From the NCBI RefSeq assembly GCF_001704415.2, contig NC_030811.1, forward strand, positions 930,001 through 994,000: a stretch of DNA of 64,000 nt, written 5' to 3'. The notes under the pieces were generated by a model. It was not told the DNA's origin. It saw only the letters and a list, made by a program, of their open reading frames with translations, and did not search any database. Origin of the DNA: Capra hircus (lineage: Eukaryota; Chordata; Mammalia; Artiodactyla; Bovidae). How positions within the stretch are numbered: position 1 is the stretch's first letter; the number at the start of each line of letters is the position of its first letter. The position numbers were made by a program, and so were the translations under genes. Shown here piece by piece: positions 44,581-56,475 of the stretch.

Positions 44581-47289
44581 GTGCCTGCTGCTCTGGCCCT
44601 ATGGTCTCGGGTTCCCACTGCCTGTTGTTTACAGCTCGCTCGGTGGTGCCCGGGTGGGACAGACGGCGTGCGGTCTGTGCGGTGTGGGCAGGAGGGATGG
44701 GCCGAGCCACGGGCACCATCGCACGCGAGGGGCACCTCAGAGAAAGGCCATGCGGTCCTCAGGTGAGAGCAGAGCCCCTGAGCCCTGCGCTGACGTGTGG
44801 CGGGTCCGGACCCCATCCGCTTTGTCCCAGCCTGTGTTCAGGATCCCTGAGTGGGCTCCCTGGTGGGAAGCCGCCGTCTCCAGGCTCCTACAGAGAATGT
44901 CCTGCAGAGGCTGCTTGCCCGGGCTAAGCTCTTCCCAAAGAAGGAAATAAAACAGACGTCCATGCAGAAGTGCCAGGTGGGATGTGCTGAGCTGACCGCT
45001 CCCGGGGGGGCCCCAAAGCCGGTGCCGAGATGGGGTGCAGCCACATGGAGAATGCGGACCTCTCGTCCACCTCCTCACTCCTGGGCACCCTACCTGCCCC
45101 ACCTGCCCCCGCCTGCACCCCACCTCCCCGCCCCCACCCTGGGGCTGCGATCTAACCCTGTCTGACCAATAAGTAATGCAGGATCCTCATGGGACTTTCG
45201 GAAAGCCCTGGGGCCACGGAGGACAAGGAAAGTCCCCTGTCCCCTGCCTCCTTCCTGGGGCACTTCGCTGGGCTTTTTCCCTACAACATTGAGCTTCCTT
45301 TTGTGCAGAAGTGGGACCAGCAGGTTTTGTGTACTGAACTTTTAGATGAAGCAGACCATTCCCACGTCCCGAGCTTTTACACGGACCCGCTCTCGGACCC
45401 TCAAATTGTCCCCTCTGCTGGGCCCAGGCCACACTCCCGCCTTGGTCTCCCCGGCAGGAGTCCTGCTCCTTTCCAGCCAGTGAGTGACCAGGGCCCACCC
45501 CGCCCTGTGGGAGACCCCTGGGGACCAAAGCATATGTTTACAGGGCTGCTGCGTAGCTGGAGGGTTCCTATCCCGTATGTTATCTACATTGTATGTGCGT
45601 GTCACATATGCGTGCGTGTGTGTAGATCGTGTATGTGGCGTGTCGCCCATGTCAACAAGGACCTCAGCATGTGCCCGGCACACGGTGGTGCCAGAGATGC
45701 TGCCGAAATTCCTCACGTCCCCTCCGGGCCCCAGTTCTCTCTGAAACCAGACGCCTGTTTAGAGGCCAGCCTGACTCACAGGGTCAGCCAGAGGAGGCTG
45801 GAAGGGGTGACTCCTGAGCAAAAGGCAGAGGCCTGCTGGGTAGGGGTGGGGGCAAGCCTGCCACACTCTGCTGCCACACGTTTTGCACAGCATTGGTCCC
45901 CGACTGCAGTCTCAGCGCAGGGACACGGCGACAGCAAAGCCTGGCGTCCCTTCTCCACGAACTCAATCTCTGTTCCCACGGACCCGTCTCTCTCGGGTTG
46001 TAGGTCAGATGGATGAGATTACAGGCCTCTCTGGCTATAAATTAAGTGGAAATGGGCTAACTGCCTGGTCGCCGTAGGTGACTGTGGAGGACTGCAGGCG
46101 CCTCTCATCTCTTCTTGGGCCAGCTTCCCGGCAACACACAGCCCCGTGTGCTCTGGCCGTTTCGCCTCCTAGGACTGGGAAAACGCCCTTCATTTCCGCC
46201 GGCCGAGGGTCAGCGCTATACGCGCAAGGAAGGCGCTCTTCCCGCTGCTGCTCGGGGCGTGCGAGGCCCCTGGGCCAGGGCTCCCATCCTGCCGGCATCT
46301 GCCCCCCTACACGGCTGCCATGTGTAAGGACCCCTGGGGCGCCTGCTGCTGCTGCAGGTGCCGGGGTCTTCCTCCTCCACAGGAAAGCGCAGTGAGGCCG
46401 CCTGGCGTCTGCCGGGGGACGGGGGCAGGGGTGTTGGGGGGAATGTCAGTTCACATCCTTCAGCACAGACCCCCACGTGTCCGCCTCCCGCGCCTGGGCC
46501 TCCCTGGGCCCCCATCCAGGCTCCGCTCCCACATCTGGGAGCCCACAGCCCCGCCCACCTGGGCTCTTGAGCAAAGAGCGGGCTCAGCTCTGACAAGTGC
46601 TGCACCCAGGGCACCTGGCTCACCAGGCCCCTCTGGATGCCCAAGGGCACCGCGGCCAGCAGACCCTCTAGATGAACTGCTGTGGAAAATCCCCACCACT
46701 TCGGACTGTAGAACCCCAGCCCTGGAGACCCTGACCTCCCCAGGTGTGGGCGCTTCTGAGCACAGGGGCCAAGCTTAGCCAGACGCGCACGTCCACCCGC
46801 AAAGAAGCTCTGTTCCCGGCAAACTGAGGGGAAGGACAGCCCACCTGTCAGGGTCCCAGAGCAGTGTGGGGATGGAGGGCACGGGTCTCCATAGTGACCG
46901 GGAACCGCCCCTGCTTCCCTAGCTCTGCGATGGGGCCTGGATGAGCAGAGGGAGAGTCTGGGGACCAAGACCGGGGGACAGGCCAGGCCAACAGCAGAGG
47001 CTTGGCCAGGCTAACCCTGAGACGTGGGTCAGGATCCACGGGGACCTGGTGTCCAGGCAGAGAGCCAGCCGAGAGGCCCAGGGACAGGTCGACGAGGAGA
47101 TGGAGCCCCGAGGGGAAGAGCAGGCTCTGAGACCCGAGACCCAGGGTCTGAGGGTGCTGAAGCCTGGGCTGAGGGCGGGGGGCGAGGCCTCAGGACGGGT
47201 TTGCTGGCGCCTGACGAGGGCGGTTCTCTGGGTCTGCGCTGGACAGTGTGACGACAGCATCGCCGTAATTGCATCCTGTCCCCACGCCA
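44581..47289. other. GC-rich unique DNA, no gene recognised
   Basis: Open frames up to 275 codons (45189-46016, plus) and 250 codons (46216-46968, minus) show no domain or recognisable family. A TG-rich patch lies at about 45588-45640. 46000-46080 is mildly AT-rich. Confidence 0.5.
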
Positions 47290-47445
47290 TCCTGCTGGGC
47301 CTGTGTCCTGATCACCCCCTCGTATAAGGGCACGGGTCACACTGGGTCGCGGCCCACCCTCTGCCTCATTCCGCCTTGATCACCTCTTCAAAGACCCACC
47401 TCCAAGTGCAGTCACGCTCTGGGGTCGCCGCTAACCGGCGCTGTT
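47290..47445 (-). mobile_element. MaLR-like LTR fragment
   Basis: CTGTGTCCTGATCACCCC, TCGTATAAGGGCACGGGTC, GCGGCCCACCCTCTGCC, CACCTCTTCAAAGACCCACC and CTCCAAGTGCAGTCACGCTC parallel the copy at 5840-5960. Many positions are G or C where the family usually has A or T. Confidence 0.5.
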
Positions 47446-47454
47446 TCCCTTTTC

Positions 47455-47960
47455 GTTTCATTGCTCCTCTTCCATTTTTTAACAGAATAAGGTTCTTTCA
47501 CGAAAGTTACATTGTCAAGCCAGTTAATTAAGGTTTTCCTCTTCCTTAAATATTAGCCACGTCCTGCCCTGCCCCCTGCCCCGTGAGTGAGGCCAGGAGC
47601 CACGCATCGACCATGTTAATCGCACGTCGGATGCATGTTGCCTGCCTCCGGTTTTCCTTCCTGCTGCCCATTGAAATTCTTCACGTTTTAAACTCTCATT
47701 TCTTCTTCTCCCGTCCCCCGGAATTTTACACTCGCCGGATTTATAGGAAAATGTGCTGTGAGCTTTTAACTAGGATGTTGGAGCAGAAGTCAGCTTTCCT
47801 TCTTAATAAGCTGACGTCCTTTTCCTTGTCTTCAATCCCTCAATTGCTGCTATTTTATGTATTTTCTCTCCCTTTCTCAAGAAAACAACTAGTCTTCGAA
47901 AGATCGTCCACAAGTGGGAAGGGAGTTAATAATCACCATTAGAGGAGAGAGCTGGTCCTG
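47455..47960. promoter_or_regulatory. AT-rich island, strongest candidate conserved element
   Basis: Over 500 bases of repeat-free, pyrimidine-rich AT-rich sequence. It has a perfect TTAATTAA at 47524-47531, CCATGTTAATCGCACG, CTTCTTAATAAGCTGACG and GGGAGTTAATAATCACC. The sharp borders with GC-rich DNA suggest selection on sequence, by inference only. Confidence 0.4.
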
Positions 47961-48350
47961 AATTCTGGCTGGAATTGGCCGTTTCTGGTGTTCTGGAGAA
48001 GGCGTCTGAGCGTGTCAGGCGGGAGCCTGTGGCTTTGTGGTTGTTTTCAAGAGCTGAAGGGAGGGGTCTTTGTCAACAGCGCTGCAGGAGCCGCCTGCAC
48101 CACGCAAAATGAGGACAGACCGCACGAACCACGATCAGAGCAGGAGGAAGACACGGACCCCCACCTGGGCGAGGCGCCCATGTGGGGCTGCAGGTGTGAC
48201 TGGGAGGGAAGTGACTTCAGAGCTCTTGACAAAATCACCACCACAAGCGGTCAGATCTCAGGTTCTGTCTGGAGGACGGGCTGGTGGTCTCCTTAATCAC
48301 CTGCTGGTCACCTGCCAGGGTCAGGAGGGCCAGAGGGAGGCAGAGGGAGG
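47961..48350. other. Unique DNA, no gene recognised
   Basis: GC-rich lead-in to the (GT)n tract. Confidence 0.5.
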
Positions 48351-48357
48351 GGTGTGT

Positions 48358-48400
<43 letters not shown>

Positions 48401-48408
48401 CGCGCATG
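48351..48408 (+). repeat. (GT)n tract with GC-alternating end
   Basis: About 20 GT units end directly in GCGCGCACGCGCATGC. Both halves are strictly alternating purine-pyrimidine, a strong potential Z-DNA former. Confidence 0.97.
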
Positions 48409-48899
48409 CTTGTGTACATGCCTGGGTTCTCAGCTGTACGTGCCGTGGTCTTGTCAAGAGCTGTTTAGCTGGAAACAGAAACTCCCTCTCAGAGCAACTC
48501 CCAGGCGAGTCAGCTTGTTTCGTGAACTAGGAAATTCATCTTCCCAACCTGGGTAGCTGGGCACGACCAAGCTATGACATGTCAGCACTTTCTAGTGGAG
48601 CCATTCCGTGCATGAGGGAGATGTGTGTGCTGCTGGAGACGGAGGGCTTGAGCCTGCTTCTTAGGGAATCCTGGATGGTGCGATTTCTAAATTCCACAGA
48701 ATGAGGTCTTTTATTTCAACTCTTCGCCAGTTAAGGGTCCATCACTATTACTCACTGTTCACCTACTTATTCCAGATGTTTTCAGTAGCTCCTCTGAAGG
48801 GGCTCTTAGAAAATGTTTATTTCATTGTCTAAGGAAAATGTGAGCTGGCAATGAAAAAATTACCCCAAACGGAGCAGTTGGCATGCTGTGCTGTGATGA
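48409..48899. other. Mixed unique DNA
   Basis: 48660-48835 is AT-rich and repeat-free and could be a further conserved element or a diverged L1 part. No gene recognised. Confidence 0.45.
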
Positions 48900-50680
48900 T
48901 AAACCTGCCCAGAAGGTGATCAAAGACCCTGTAGCAGCTCCTGATCTCAGAACACATCACAGAGCTCTGGCCGCTGGAACAGTGTGGCACCAGAACAGAC
49001 CCAGGGTCAACAGGCCACGAAGTTACAAGACACCTGCTCCTTGGAAAGAAAACAATGACAAACCTAGGCAGCGTATTCAAAACGCAGAGCCATTACTTTG
49101 CCGACAGAGGTCTGTCTAGTCAAAGCTATGGTTTTTCCAGTGGTCATGGATGGATGTGAGAGTTGGCTTATAAAGAAAGTTGAGTGCCAAAGAATTGATG
49201 CTTTTGAACTGTGGTGTTGGAGAAGACTCTTGAGAGTCCCTTGGACTGCAAGGAGAGCAAACCAGGCAATCCTAAAGGAAATCAATCCTGAGGATTCATT
49301 GGAAGGACTGGTGCTGAAGCTGAAGCTCAAGTACTTTGGCCATGGGATGCAAAGAGCCAACTGGTTAGAAAAGATCCTGATGCTGAGAAAAACTGAAGGC
49401 AGGAGGAGAAGGGGGCAACAGAGGATGAGGTGGTTGGATGGCATCACCGACTCAATGTACATGAACTTCTGTACAAATTCTGGGAGATGGTGGAGGACAG
49501 GGAGGCCTGCTGTGCTGCAGTCCATGGGGTCACAAAGAGTCGGACACGACTGAGAGATTGAACAACAGTGTGGGTCAGTGGAACAGAGTAGAGAGCCTGA
49601 CAGTCAACCCACGTGTGAATGGGTGACTCAGCTGCTACAAGATCGCTAAGAATACACTATGGGCAAAGGACAGTCTCTTCAATAAATGTTGTTGGGAAAA
49701 CTGGGCAGCCACATAAAACTGGACCTTTATACCATACATAAACATCAGCTGAAGACGGGCTACAGTTTCAGCCTAAGACATGAAACTGTGAAACTCCTAG
49801 AGGAAAGCGGAGAAGAGCTCCGTGACACTTGGCTTGACAGTGATGTCCTAGACATGACACCAAAAGCTCAAGTAACAAAAGCAAAACCAGATGGGACGGC
49901 ATCACACTAAAGCTTCTGCACAGCAGAGGAAATGGCCCGCAGAGTAGAAAGGCAACCTACTGAGAGGGGGAAAACAGTACTTGTTTGATCAGCGGTTAAT
50001 ATGCAAATATGTAAGGAACTCCTATAATGCAATAGCAAAATAGGAGCATTAATCTGATTCTGAGATGAGCAAAGGACTTGAACAGGTATTTCTCCAAAGA
50101 AAACATAGACATGACCAACAGGTATGTGAAAAGATGCTCAACATCACTCACCGTTAGGAAATGCAAATTAAGATCACAGTGAGGTGTCCCCTCACACCTA
50201 TTAGGGCGGCTGTCTTCAAAATGGCAAGAGATGACAAGTGGCGGCAAGAGTACGGAGGAGCTGGAGCTCTTTCGCGCTGTAGGTAGGAATGCAAAATGGC
50301 GCACAGTGTGTAGCTTCCTCAGAAAGCTGGAAAAGAGAGCTGCCGTAAGATGGAGCAGTCCCCCGTGGGGCTGTTTGTCCAAGAACTAAAGTCTGGATCT
50401 TGTAGAGACTCTGCACCCCACTGCAGCATTGTTCACAAAAGCCCAGCTGTGGGAACAATCCAAGCGACCATCGCGGACGAGCAGGAAGGAGAGCCTCGTT
50501 TGCCCGCAGTGACTGTGCTTTAGCCTCCGCAAGCAGGCCGTCCCGGGATGGGCAACCCCAGGGCGGACCTGGCAGGCGAGATGCTGAGTGAGAGAGGCAA
50601 TCGTGGGACAGACACTCCTGACCTGCTCCGTGAAAAACCTGAGCGGGCCAGACTCACTGGAGCAGAGGGCAGACTGGCCG
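48900..50680 (+). mobile_element. L1 LINE 3' part split by a BovB
   Basis: The left piece (about 48900-49009: AGAGCTCTGGCCGCTGG, AACAGTGTGGCACCAG) and the right piece (from 49572: CAGTGGAACAGAGTAGAGAG, GTTGTTGGGAAAACTGG, AAACTCCTAGAGGAAAG, AGCTTCTGCACAGCAGAGG, AGATGCTCAACATCACTC) are consecutive L1 ORF2 C-terminal and 3' sequence. A short readable ORF2 piece is at 49686-49910. Multiple stops; dead. The right edge is approximate because the copy becomes GC-shifted and diverged after ~50450. Confidence 0.85.
49010..49571 (+). mobile_element. BovB LINE 3' fragment inserted in L1
   Basis: The BovB ORF2 C-terminal region to the tail. An open stretch at 49098-49553 encodes FELWCWRRLLRVPWTARRA and RRRRGQQRMRWLDGITDSM. 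The word GGGTCA at 49004-49009 and 49572-49577 flanks it, and the L1 sequence is continuous across the insertion when it is ignored. Confidence 0.94.
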
Positions 50681-52364
50681 GGCTGGAGCTGCGGTTCCTG
50701 CACTGTGAAGGCCTCAGTTGTGGAGACCTGCTCTCCCACCTGCACCTGTGGCCAGCGGCCCTTGAGAGGTGCCAAGCGGGCAGAGGCCAGCCTCCGTGCC
50801 CTCTCTTTCTGCCCAGGAGAGGCGCCGGAAGGCGGCAGGGTCAGAGGGCAGCAGCTGCTGGCTTCGAGAGGCCAAGGGGCAGGGAACGCAGAAACTTGAG
50901 GCAGTGAGACCAGCCCACGGTCCCAACCCCATGGAGCCGTCTGGGACGTCTGGCCTCCAAAGCAAGTGAGGGCAGAGAGTGAGAAAGCGTGCGAGTTTCC
51001 CAGAAGGCTGGGGGCTCTGGGGGAGACCGTGGAGCTGAGGATGAGGCTGCAGCCTCTGTGCCCTTCCTGTCCAGGTGACAGGGAGGCCCCCCTGCCCCAA
51101 GGCATCACCAGCCATTCCTCCTCCTGTGCATCTTCCTTGGAAAACCGTTCGGCAGTAATAGTACCATGGCCACTCGTCCTCCCGAGAGCACCCTCAGAGC
51201 GCTGGCTCCTTCCTTCCTCCAAGACAATATTTGCTTTCAAGCAGACTGCTTGCGTGTGGAGTCTGACATGAAAACCCAGTATGGCTGCCCCCCACCCCCC
51301 ACAGCCCCTGCCCTGGGAGGCTGGCCTCGCCCTCCAATGGGTTCATGAGTCGCGCTCTGGACCCACCCATCCCAGGAGCCTGATGAGTGGGTCACCGCAG
51401 GCCTTTCTGGACCCGGGGAAGCAGTGCTGACTCAGTGGCGGCATTTATTCTGATTTACTGTTGTTGGTCCAAATGGAGGACCCGGGAGGCTGATGCCAGG
51501 AGGGTTATGGGGGGCAGGGGGGCCTGGCGGAACCGTGATGCCCCTTCACTTCCTGGTTCGGAGTCACCGCTGCCTGCACCAGATGCGAAGCACAAAGCCC
51601 ACCGTGGGCCCAGCAGGGTTCAGGGTGGCCTGTGAACCGGATACTCACACTTTAAAGTTTCCACAGGTCCTCTCTTTAACAAGGCCTCGATTCAACTGCA
51701 AGTGAGCCCAGGGAAGCGGGCACCAGCACCTTCGAGGTCGGCAGGGACACACCGGAGAGGCTGCCGGGTCCTGGGGCCCAGGTTCTAAACCAGCAGGCGC
51801 ACGGGGTTATCTCAGATGACGAGAGATTCGAAGACAGACCGGGGAGGAGACCCTGAGCGGGGTGATAAGAAGCGGCCCCTGGCTCCAAAGGAGAGCAAGG
51901 ACGGGACGTGTGGAGACCACGTGTCTCTGGCCAGACACAGCAGGGACCCAGAAGACAGGCAGCCTGGGGGCATGGGCAACTACGGTCTCCAGGCTTGCCC
52001 AGCACCAACAGGCATCCTGTCTGGGCTCTGTCCCAACAGGACGAGAGCCAGGAGGTGGTCAGTTAGCACAGGTACGTGGTTTAAATCTTGCAGTTTGGAA
52101 AGGTTGGTGCGATTCCCCCTTGGGGACGGAATATAGGACATGCAGGGTCGTGGGCTGTGGCCCTGTGACCAGCCTGGAGGGCGGCGCGGCGGGTGGGCCG
52201 GGTGACTGCGCAGCAGGAGGGGGCGGCGGTGGCCGTCTCAGAGGCCGGCGCCAAAATGGAAGGGTGCTCATGGGGCCATGTGGAGCCCGGGCCCCCCGCC
52301 GCACCCTCACTGGGCCTGCAAAGCCAAGCAGAGAAGCATCTGTCATACCTCACAGCCTCAGAGT
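50681..52364. other. GC-rich unique DNA, no gene recognised
   Basis: A 284-codon minus frame (50386-51240) begins here and runs into the L1, which argues against a gene. Nothing else recognised. Confidence 0.5.
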
Positions 52365-52510
52365 TCTTCAGATCAACAGGCAGAGAAGAGGTAATTAATA
52401 AAACGAACACGAAGCCCTTTGATTACAGGGTGTAAATATCTCTCATCAGCATCATTAAGACGAGAGACGGGCTTGTGATACGTAGGCGAAGGAAGTGACT
52501 TATTCGAGGG
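52365..52510. promoter_or_regulatory. Small candidate conserved non-coding element
   Basis: Holds TAATTAAT at 52392-52399, a TCF/LEF-like CTTTGAT at 52417-52423 and AGCATCATTAAGACG in ~145 bases between GC-rich flanks. Inference only. Confidence 0.35.
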
Positions 52511-52546
52511 GTGGAAAGGGGGCAGAGGCCCTCAAATGGAATTGAT

Positions 52547-52605
52547 GCGCGTGTGTGCGTCTGTGTGTGCACGCATGTGTCTGCGTGAGTGTGCATGTGT
52601 GTGCA
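52547..52605 (+). repeat. TG-rich simple repeat
   Basis: Degenerate alternating GTGTGTGC and CATGTGTCTGCG words. Confidence 0.85.
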
Positions 52606-55329
52606 GGAGACGCCGCGAGGACTGCACAGGCACACGGAAGCCGCGGCTGCCCTGAACTGCATGGGGACTGGGGCCCAGCCTGGGGGCTGACGGGAAGGCA
52701 CCCTGGCAGCTCGGGAGGTGACAGTCCCCGGGTCTTCTCAGAGGCCCTGTCCCACCCAGGAGGCAAGGTCGCTCTTGAGAGCAAGGCAGGGGGCAGACTT
52801 CGGGCCCCCCAGTGTGGACGCTGAGGCGGCCCTGAAGGTCCGGCTGGCGTCGGAGCCGTGGCCTGAACAGGGAAGCACACGGGACGTCAGTGCAGCAGGG
52901 AGCAAGCGGGGCCCGAAGAGAGACGCGGGGGCGGTGGAAAGTTCTGGGCAGGGCTTGCTGAGCCAGGCTGGCCAGCACAGCCCCTCGGCCGTGGTCTCAG
53001 CAGCCGGAACACAGCCAAGGCCTCCAGGCTCGGGCGGTTGGGATGCAGTGTTGTTTAAATCCAGGCCTTTTCACTCACGTGTCTGCCCCCGACACTGGCT
53101 CCGTGCTGTGTCCAGCGCTGTCGGTCGGGCCCGTCTACCTGAACCAGGAGGTGGACCCACTTTGGGTCCCGTCTTCCTGTCGTCAGTCTCGGGAGCCGGG
53201 CAGGTGGGCCTCACCCGGACCAGGTGAGCTCCTTCCACCTGCCCAAGAGCCCCTGAAGAGATGCCCCAGCACCCATTTCTTGTGGAAACTCCTCTCAGCT
53301 GGGCACCGTGTGGGAGGAGCTGGGAGGTGAGCCCCAGGTGCCAGCTGGGCACCGGGGGGGCGCCATGCGGCCCAGGAGAAGGGGGGACCACGTCCAGCCC
53401 TGGCCCCTGGACCGTCTCCGCACGGTTTGCAGGGAACCTGGCCCTGCCTGACAGGGGCCTGGGCGGCCAGGGGCAGCCCGGTGAGTCTCAGCACCTCAGT
53501 CAAGGGCACGCTGCCGTATCCGGCCTGCAGAGCTTCAGGGAGACGGTGGGCCTGGGTCTCGGCATGACAGCGACCGGACAGGCAGCACCTGCAAGTCCCG
53601 GTGAGGCGGGCTCCGTGCGCGTCGTCTCAGAGGGGTTTTGGTGGGAAGGCTCCTGGGAAGAAAGCAGGCACTCTCTGCCTGCGAGAGGCCCGCACACTCT
53701 CAGCGGGCGTGTTCCAGGTTTCCTGGGCTCCTCTGCAGGAAATGGTAATAAAAGATGCAGAAATGCATCCGGGGCCAGGCTCTCCTTTTCTGGGTTCCCT
53801 GTGGGTTCACAAGAATACCAGCGATGGAGAAATGGACTCCCAGCACATGGGCGGAGCAGAGACAGCTGGGCAAGTGTCCTGCGGTAACCGCCCCCCGCCC
53901 CGTCCCTCACGGGAGGGGGCCCTGGCGAGGGGGCCCTGTGCTCCCCATCACCCAGAGGCAGGGCAGCTCCACGAGGACACAGCTCACCCCACTGATGCCT
54001 CATGACCGGGTCCCTGGGGCCCAGACCCCGCGTGCAGCCTGAGAAACGGGTGCTGGACAGGGCCAGGCCAGAAGGGAAGGGTGTCTGAGAGCAGGGTGGT
54101 TCAAGCTGCTTTGGTCACGGAACCCAGGATCCAGAACCCAGGACGGTCCTGAGACGCTGCCCGAGCTGCCCACAGCCAAGTCCTGGCCCCGAGTGTGGCA
54201 TAGCTGCACCCGTGCACCTGTTGCAACCTATGCCCCCCTCCCTGGTTCCGTGCAGCAGGGGCACAGCTGAGGGACCAACGGAGGCAGGCCAGCTGTCCCC
54301 TCTGCAGCGGGGGCAGGGGGCCTGCCTCCTCCCCCAGCAGGGAGGGGAGGGGAGACCAGGGACTAGAACCCTTCCCCCCACGGCAGGGGCTTCACGGTGG
54401 TGCCCTCTGCCTTCCACACCGCTCTGCAAATAGGTCCTGTCAACCTCAGATCCAGGTGAGGACGCCCAGGCCCAGAGATTACGTAGGTTTCTAAAGATTA
54501 GATGGGGGGACGTGCCGACACCAGCTCCATCTGACCCCAACATCAACCACCAGCCCCTCTACCCGAGGCCTTCGTGGGCCTTCGGGGACCAAGCCGTTCC
54601 CAAAGCCCTGCCCTCCACAGCTCAGCTCAGCGGACAGGGCACCACACTCGTCCCTGCCCCTCATGATGCTCCTGGCCCACCGGGGCCCTTCAGGGGTCCG
54701 GAATGAACAACATGCAAATTCACAAAGAGCACAGAGGAGCCAGCAGGGCTGAGCACGCCTGGCATAGGAAAGTGGGCAAGGGCGCCTGGGGTCCTGTGTC
54801 CTCAGACACCTGGGTGGGCTCAGGCATCCCACGGAGGCCGCCTCACGGGGAGGTGGGTGTCTGGCCTCCATAGGAAGCCTCAGTAGGAGGCCCACCTGCC
54901 GGCCAGGACAAAACATCAGACACACCACTGGGCTCAGACACCAGGGCTTTGCAACCCCTCAGTGTGGGCATGTCCTCCAGGCTGAGGCAGCTGACGGCAG
55001 GTGTCGCCCCTCGGGAGCCCCAGTTCAGGCTTCGAGTGGGACAGCAGTTCCTTGCTCCTCTCAGCTGGGCGGGGGGGCTCAAGGTGGACCCAACTCCACG
55101 AGCATCCCTCATCCCCCTTGAAAAACACGACACTGAGATGTCAGACTGGACTCCAAGCCCTTCCTGCCCCAGTTTCTGTGATTTTGTGAGAGTCACCCAT
55201 TTTGTGATTTTGTGATAGTCTGAATGATTCCAGCATGAAATTCTACCCCTGGACACACAAGTGTCTGTAGGGCCAGTGTGACGGGGAGCCCCCACATTAG
55301 AGCTTCACCCCATCACCTCTGAAGTGGAC
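52606..55329. other. GC-rich unique DNA, no gene recognised
   Basis: A short GAGGGGGCCCTGGC duplication lies at about 53914-53937 and a possible MIR trace at about 54430-54495 (GGCCCAGAGATTACGTAGG). No gene recognised. Confidence 0.5.
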
Positions 55330-55830
55330 GCCGAGGTCTGGAATGTCACATAAAGCACCAATTAAACGTCTCCAGCAAGCCTTGCGTTTTATTAATGTGT
55401 GACATTCACTTTCAGTAAACACAGCGCTTTGCTGTGCAAATGTAACGGCAGGCGTGCAGCTGGGCGCCATCCCCCGGCCCTGGAGGACGCTCCTGCGCAC
55501 CCCACCCCCACCCTCGCAGCACACAGGGGCTCCATGAATTTGGGCAAAAGAAGCCCTGCAAGATATACAGAAAATTCATCTCGTTTATTTAAGCTCATCA
55601 CTGTTGATTAATCCCAAACCGAAGTCCCGAGGCTCCGCTTTAGAGAGAAGCAATGGGCTTTAAACCCGAGTCGGTGGCCGCGCGAGCATGACAGAGAAAT
55701 TGATCCGCCCGGCGAGCTCTGCGGCCAAAGGAGTGCGCATTGATTTCTTGTGTTAAATCACCAGCGCCGCTTTCAAATGCAAAGCCCACGGATAAGAAGT
55801 GCCCGAGCTCCTGCAGTCACCGAGAAGCGC
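55330..55830. promoter_or_regulatory. Candidate conserved element with 10-bp inverted repeat
   Basis: Repeat-free island. GAATGTCACA at 55341-55350 pairs with TGTGACATTC at 55398-55407. Motifs include CACCAATTAAACG, TTTTATTAATGTG, a bicoid-type TAATCC at 55609-55614 and CATTGATTTCTTGTG. It is one of the most enhancer-like stretches in the window. Function not shown. Confidence 0.4.
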
Positions 55831-56258
55831 CGGCTCCCCAGGCCCTAGCCCGGCCCCGGGTGAGAGTGTGACCCCTGCTCCCCGCATCCTGAGATGTTGC
55901 ACCCCACCCCCGGGGCCCGCACATCAGAGGCCTTAATTCCCTGGGCCGGAGCAGCGAGGGCGCCTGGGCGTCCGGCGGGCAGAGGAGTGGGTTCTCTGTT
56001 CACTGAAGCCCGGCTATGCGAGCACCTGGCATTCCTGGGTCCTCCCAGCGGGCTGGGGGGTCCGGAGGAGCTCAGTGACCACAGAGACCCTCTGCATGTG
56101 CTGGGCGCCGTGCCCCGGCCAGACCCTTCTCCAGACCCCGGAAATCCTGGGCTGAAGTTCAGGCCTTCCGGGCACCGGGCTCAAGGTCTGCTCCTGATCA
56201 GCCTGCAGCCCTCTGTCCCTCTCCACCCACAGACACCCAGGAGAGGGGGCAGTCTTTA
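55831..56258. other. GC-rich unique DNA, no gene recognised
   Basis: Nothing recognised. Confidence 0.5.
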
Positions 56259-56475
56259 GGGGAGATCAGGAGACACCTCCAAAGTAGGTCAGGGGACACT
56301 CTATAGGGGAGGTCAGGGGACACTCTATAGGGATATCAGGGGACAGTCTATAGGGAGGTCAGGGGACACTCTATAGGAGGTCAGGGGACAGTCTGTAGGG
56401 AGGTCAGGGGATACTCTAGGAGGTCAGGGACAGTCTATAGGTCAGGGGGGACAGTCTATAGGGACGTCAGGGGAC
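56259..56475 (+). repeat. Minisatellite, ~19-25 bp unit, ~9 copies
   Basis: Variants of GGTCAGGGGACACTCTATAG repeated head to tail with slipping unit length (24, 23, 22 and shorter). Frequent CAGT for CACT changes. Purine-rich on this strand. Confidence 0.95.

Noticed and set aside
45189..46016. 275-codon plus-strand open frame
   Set aside because: No recognisable family, no clear promoter, no visible splice structure; long frames are expected by chance in GC-rich DNA. Transcript evidence could change this.
50386..51240. 284-codon minus-strand open frame
   Set aside because: It extends antisense into L1 sequence; no recognisable protein.
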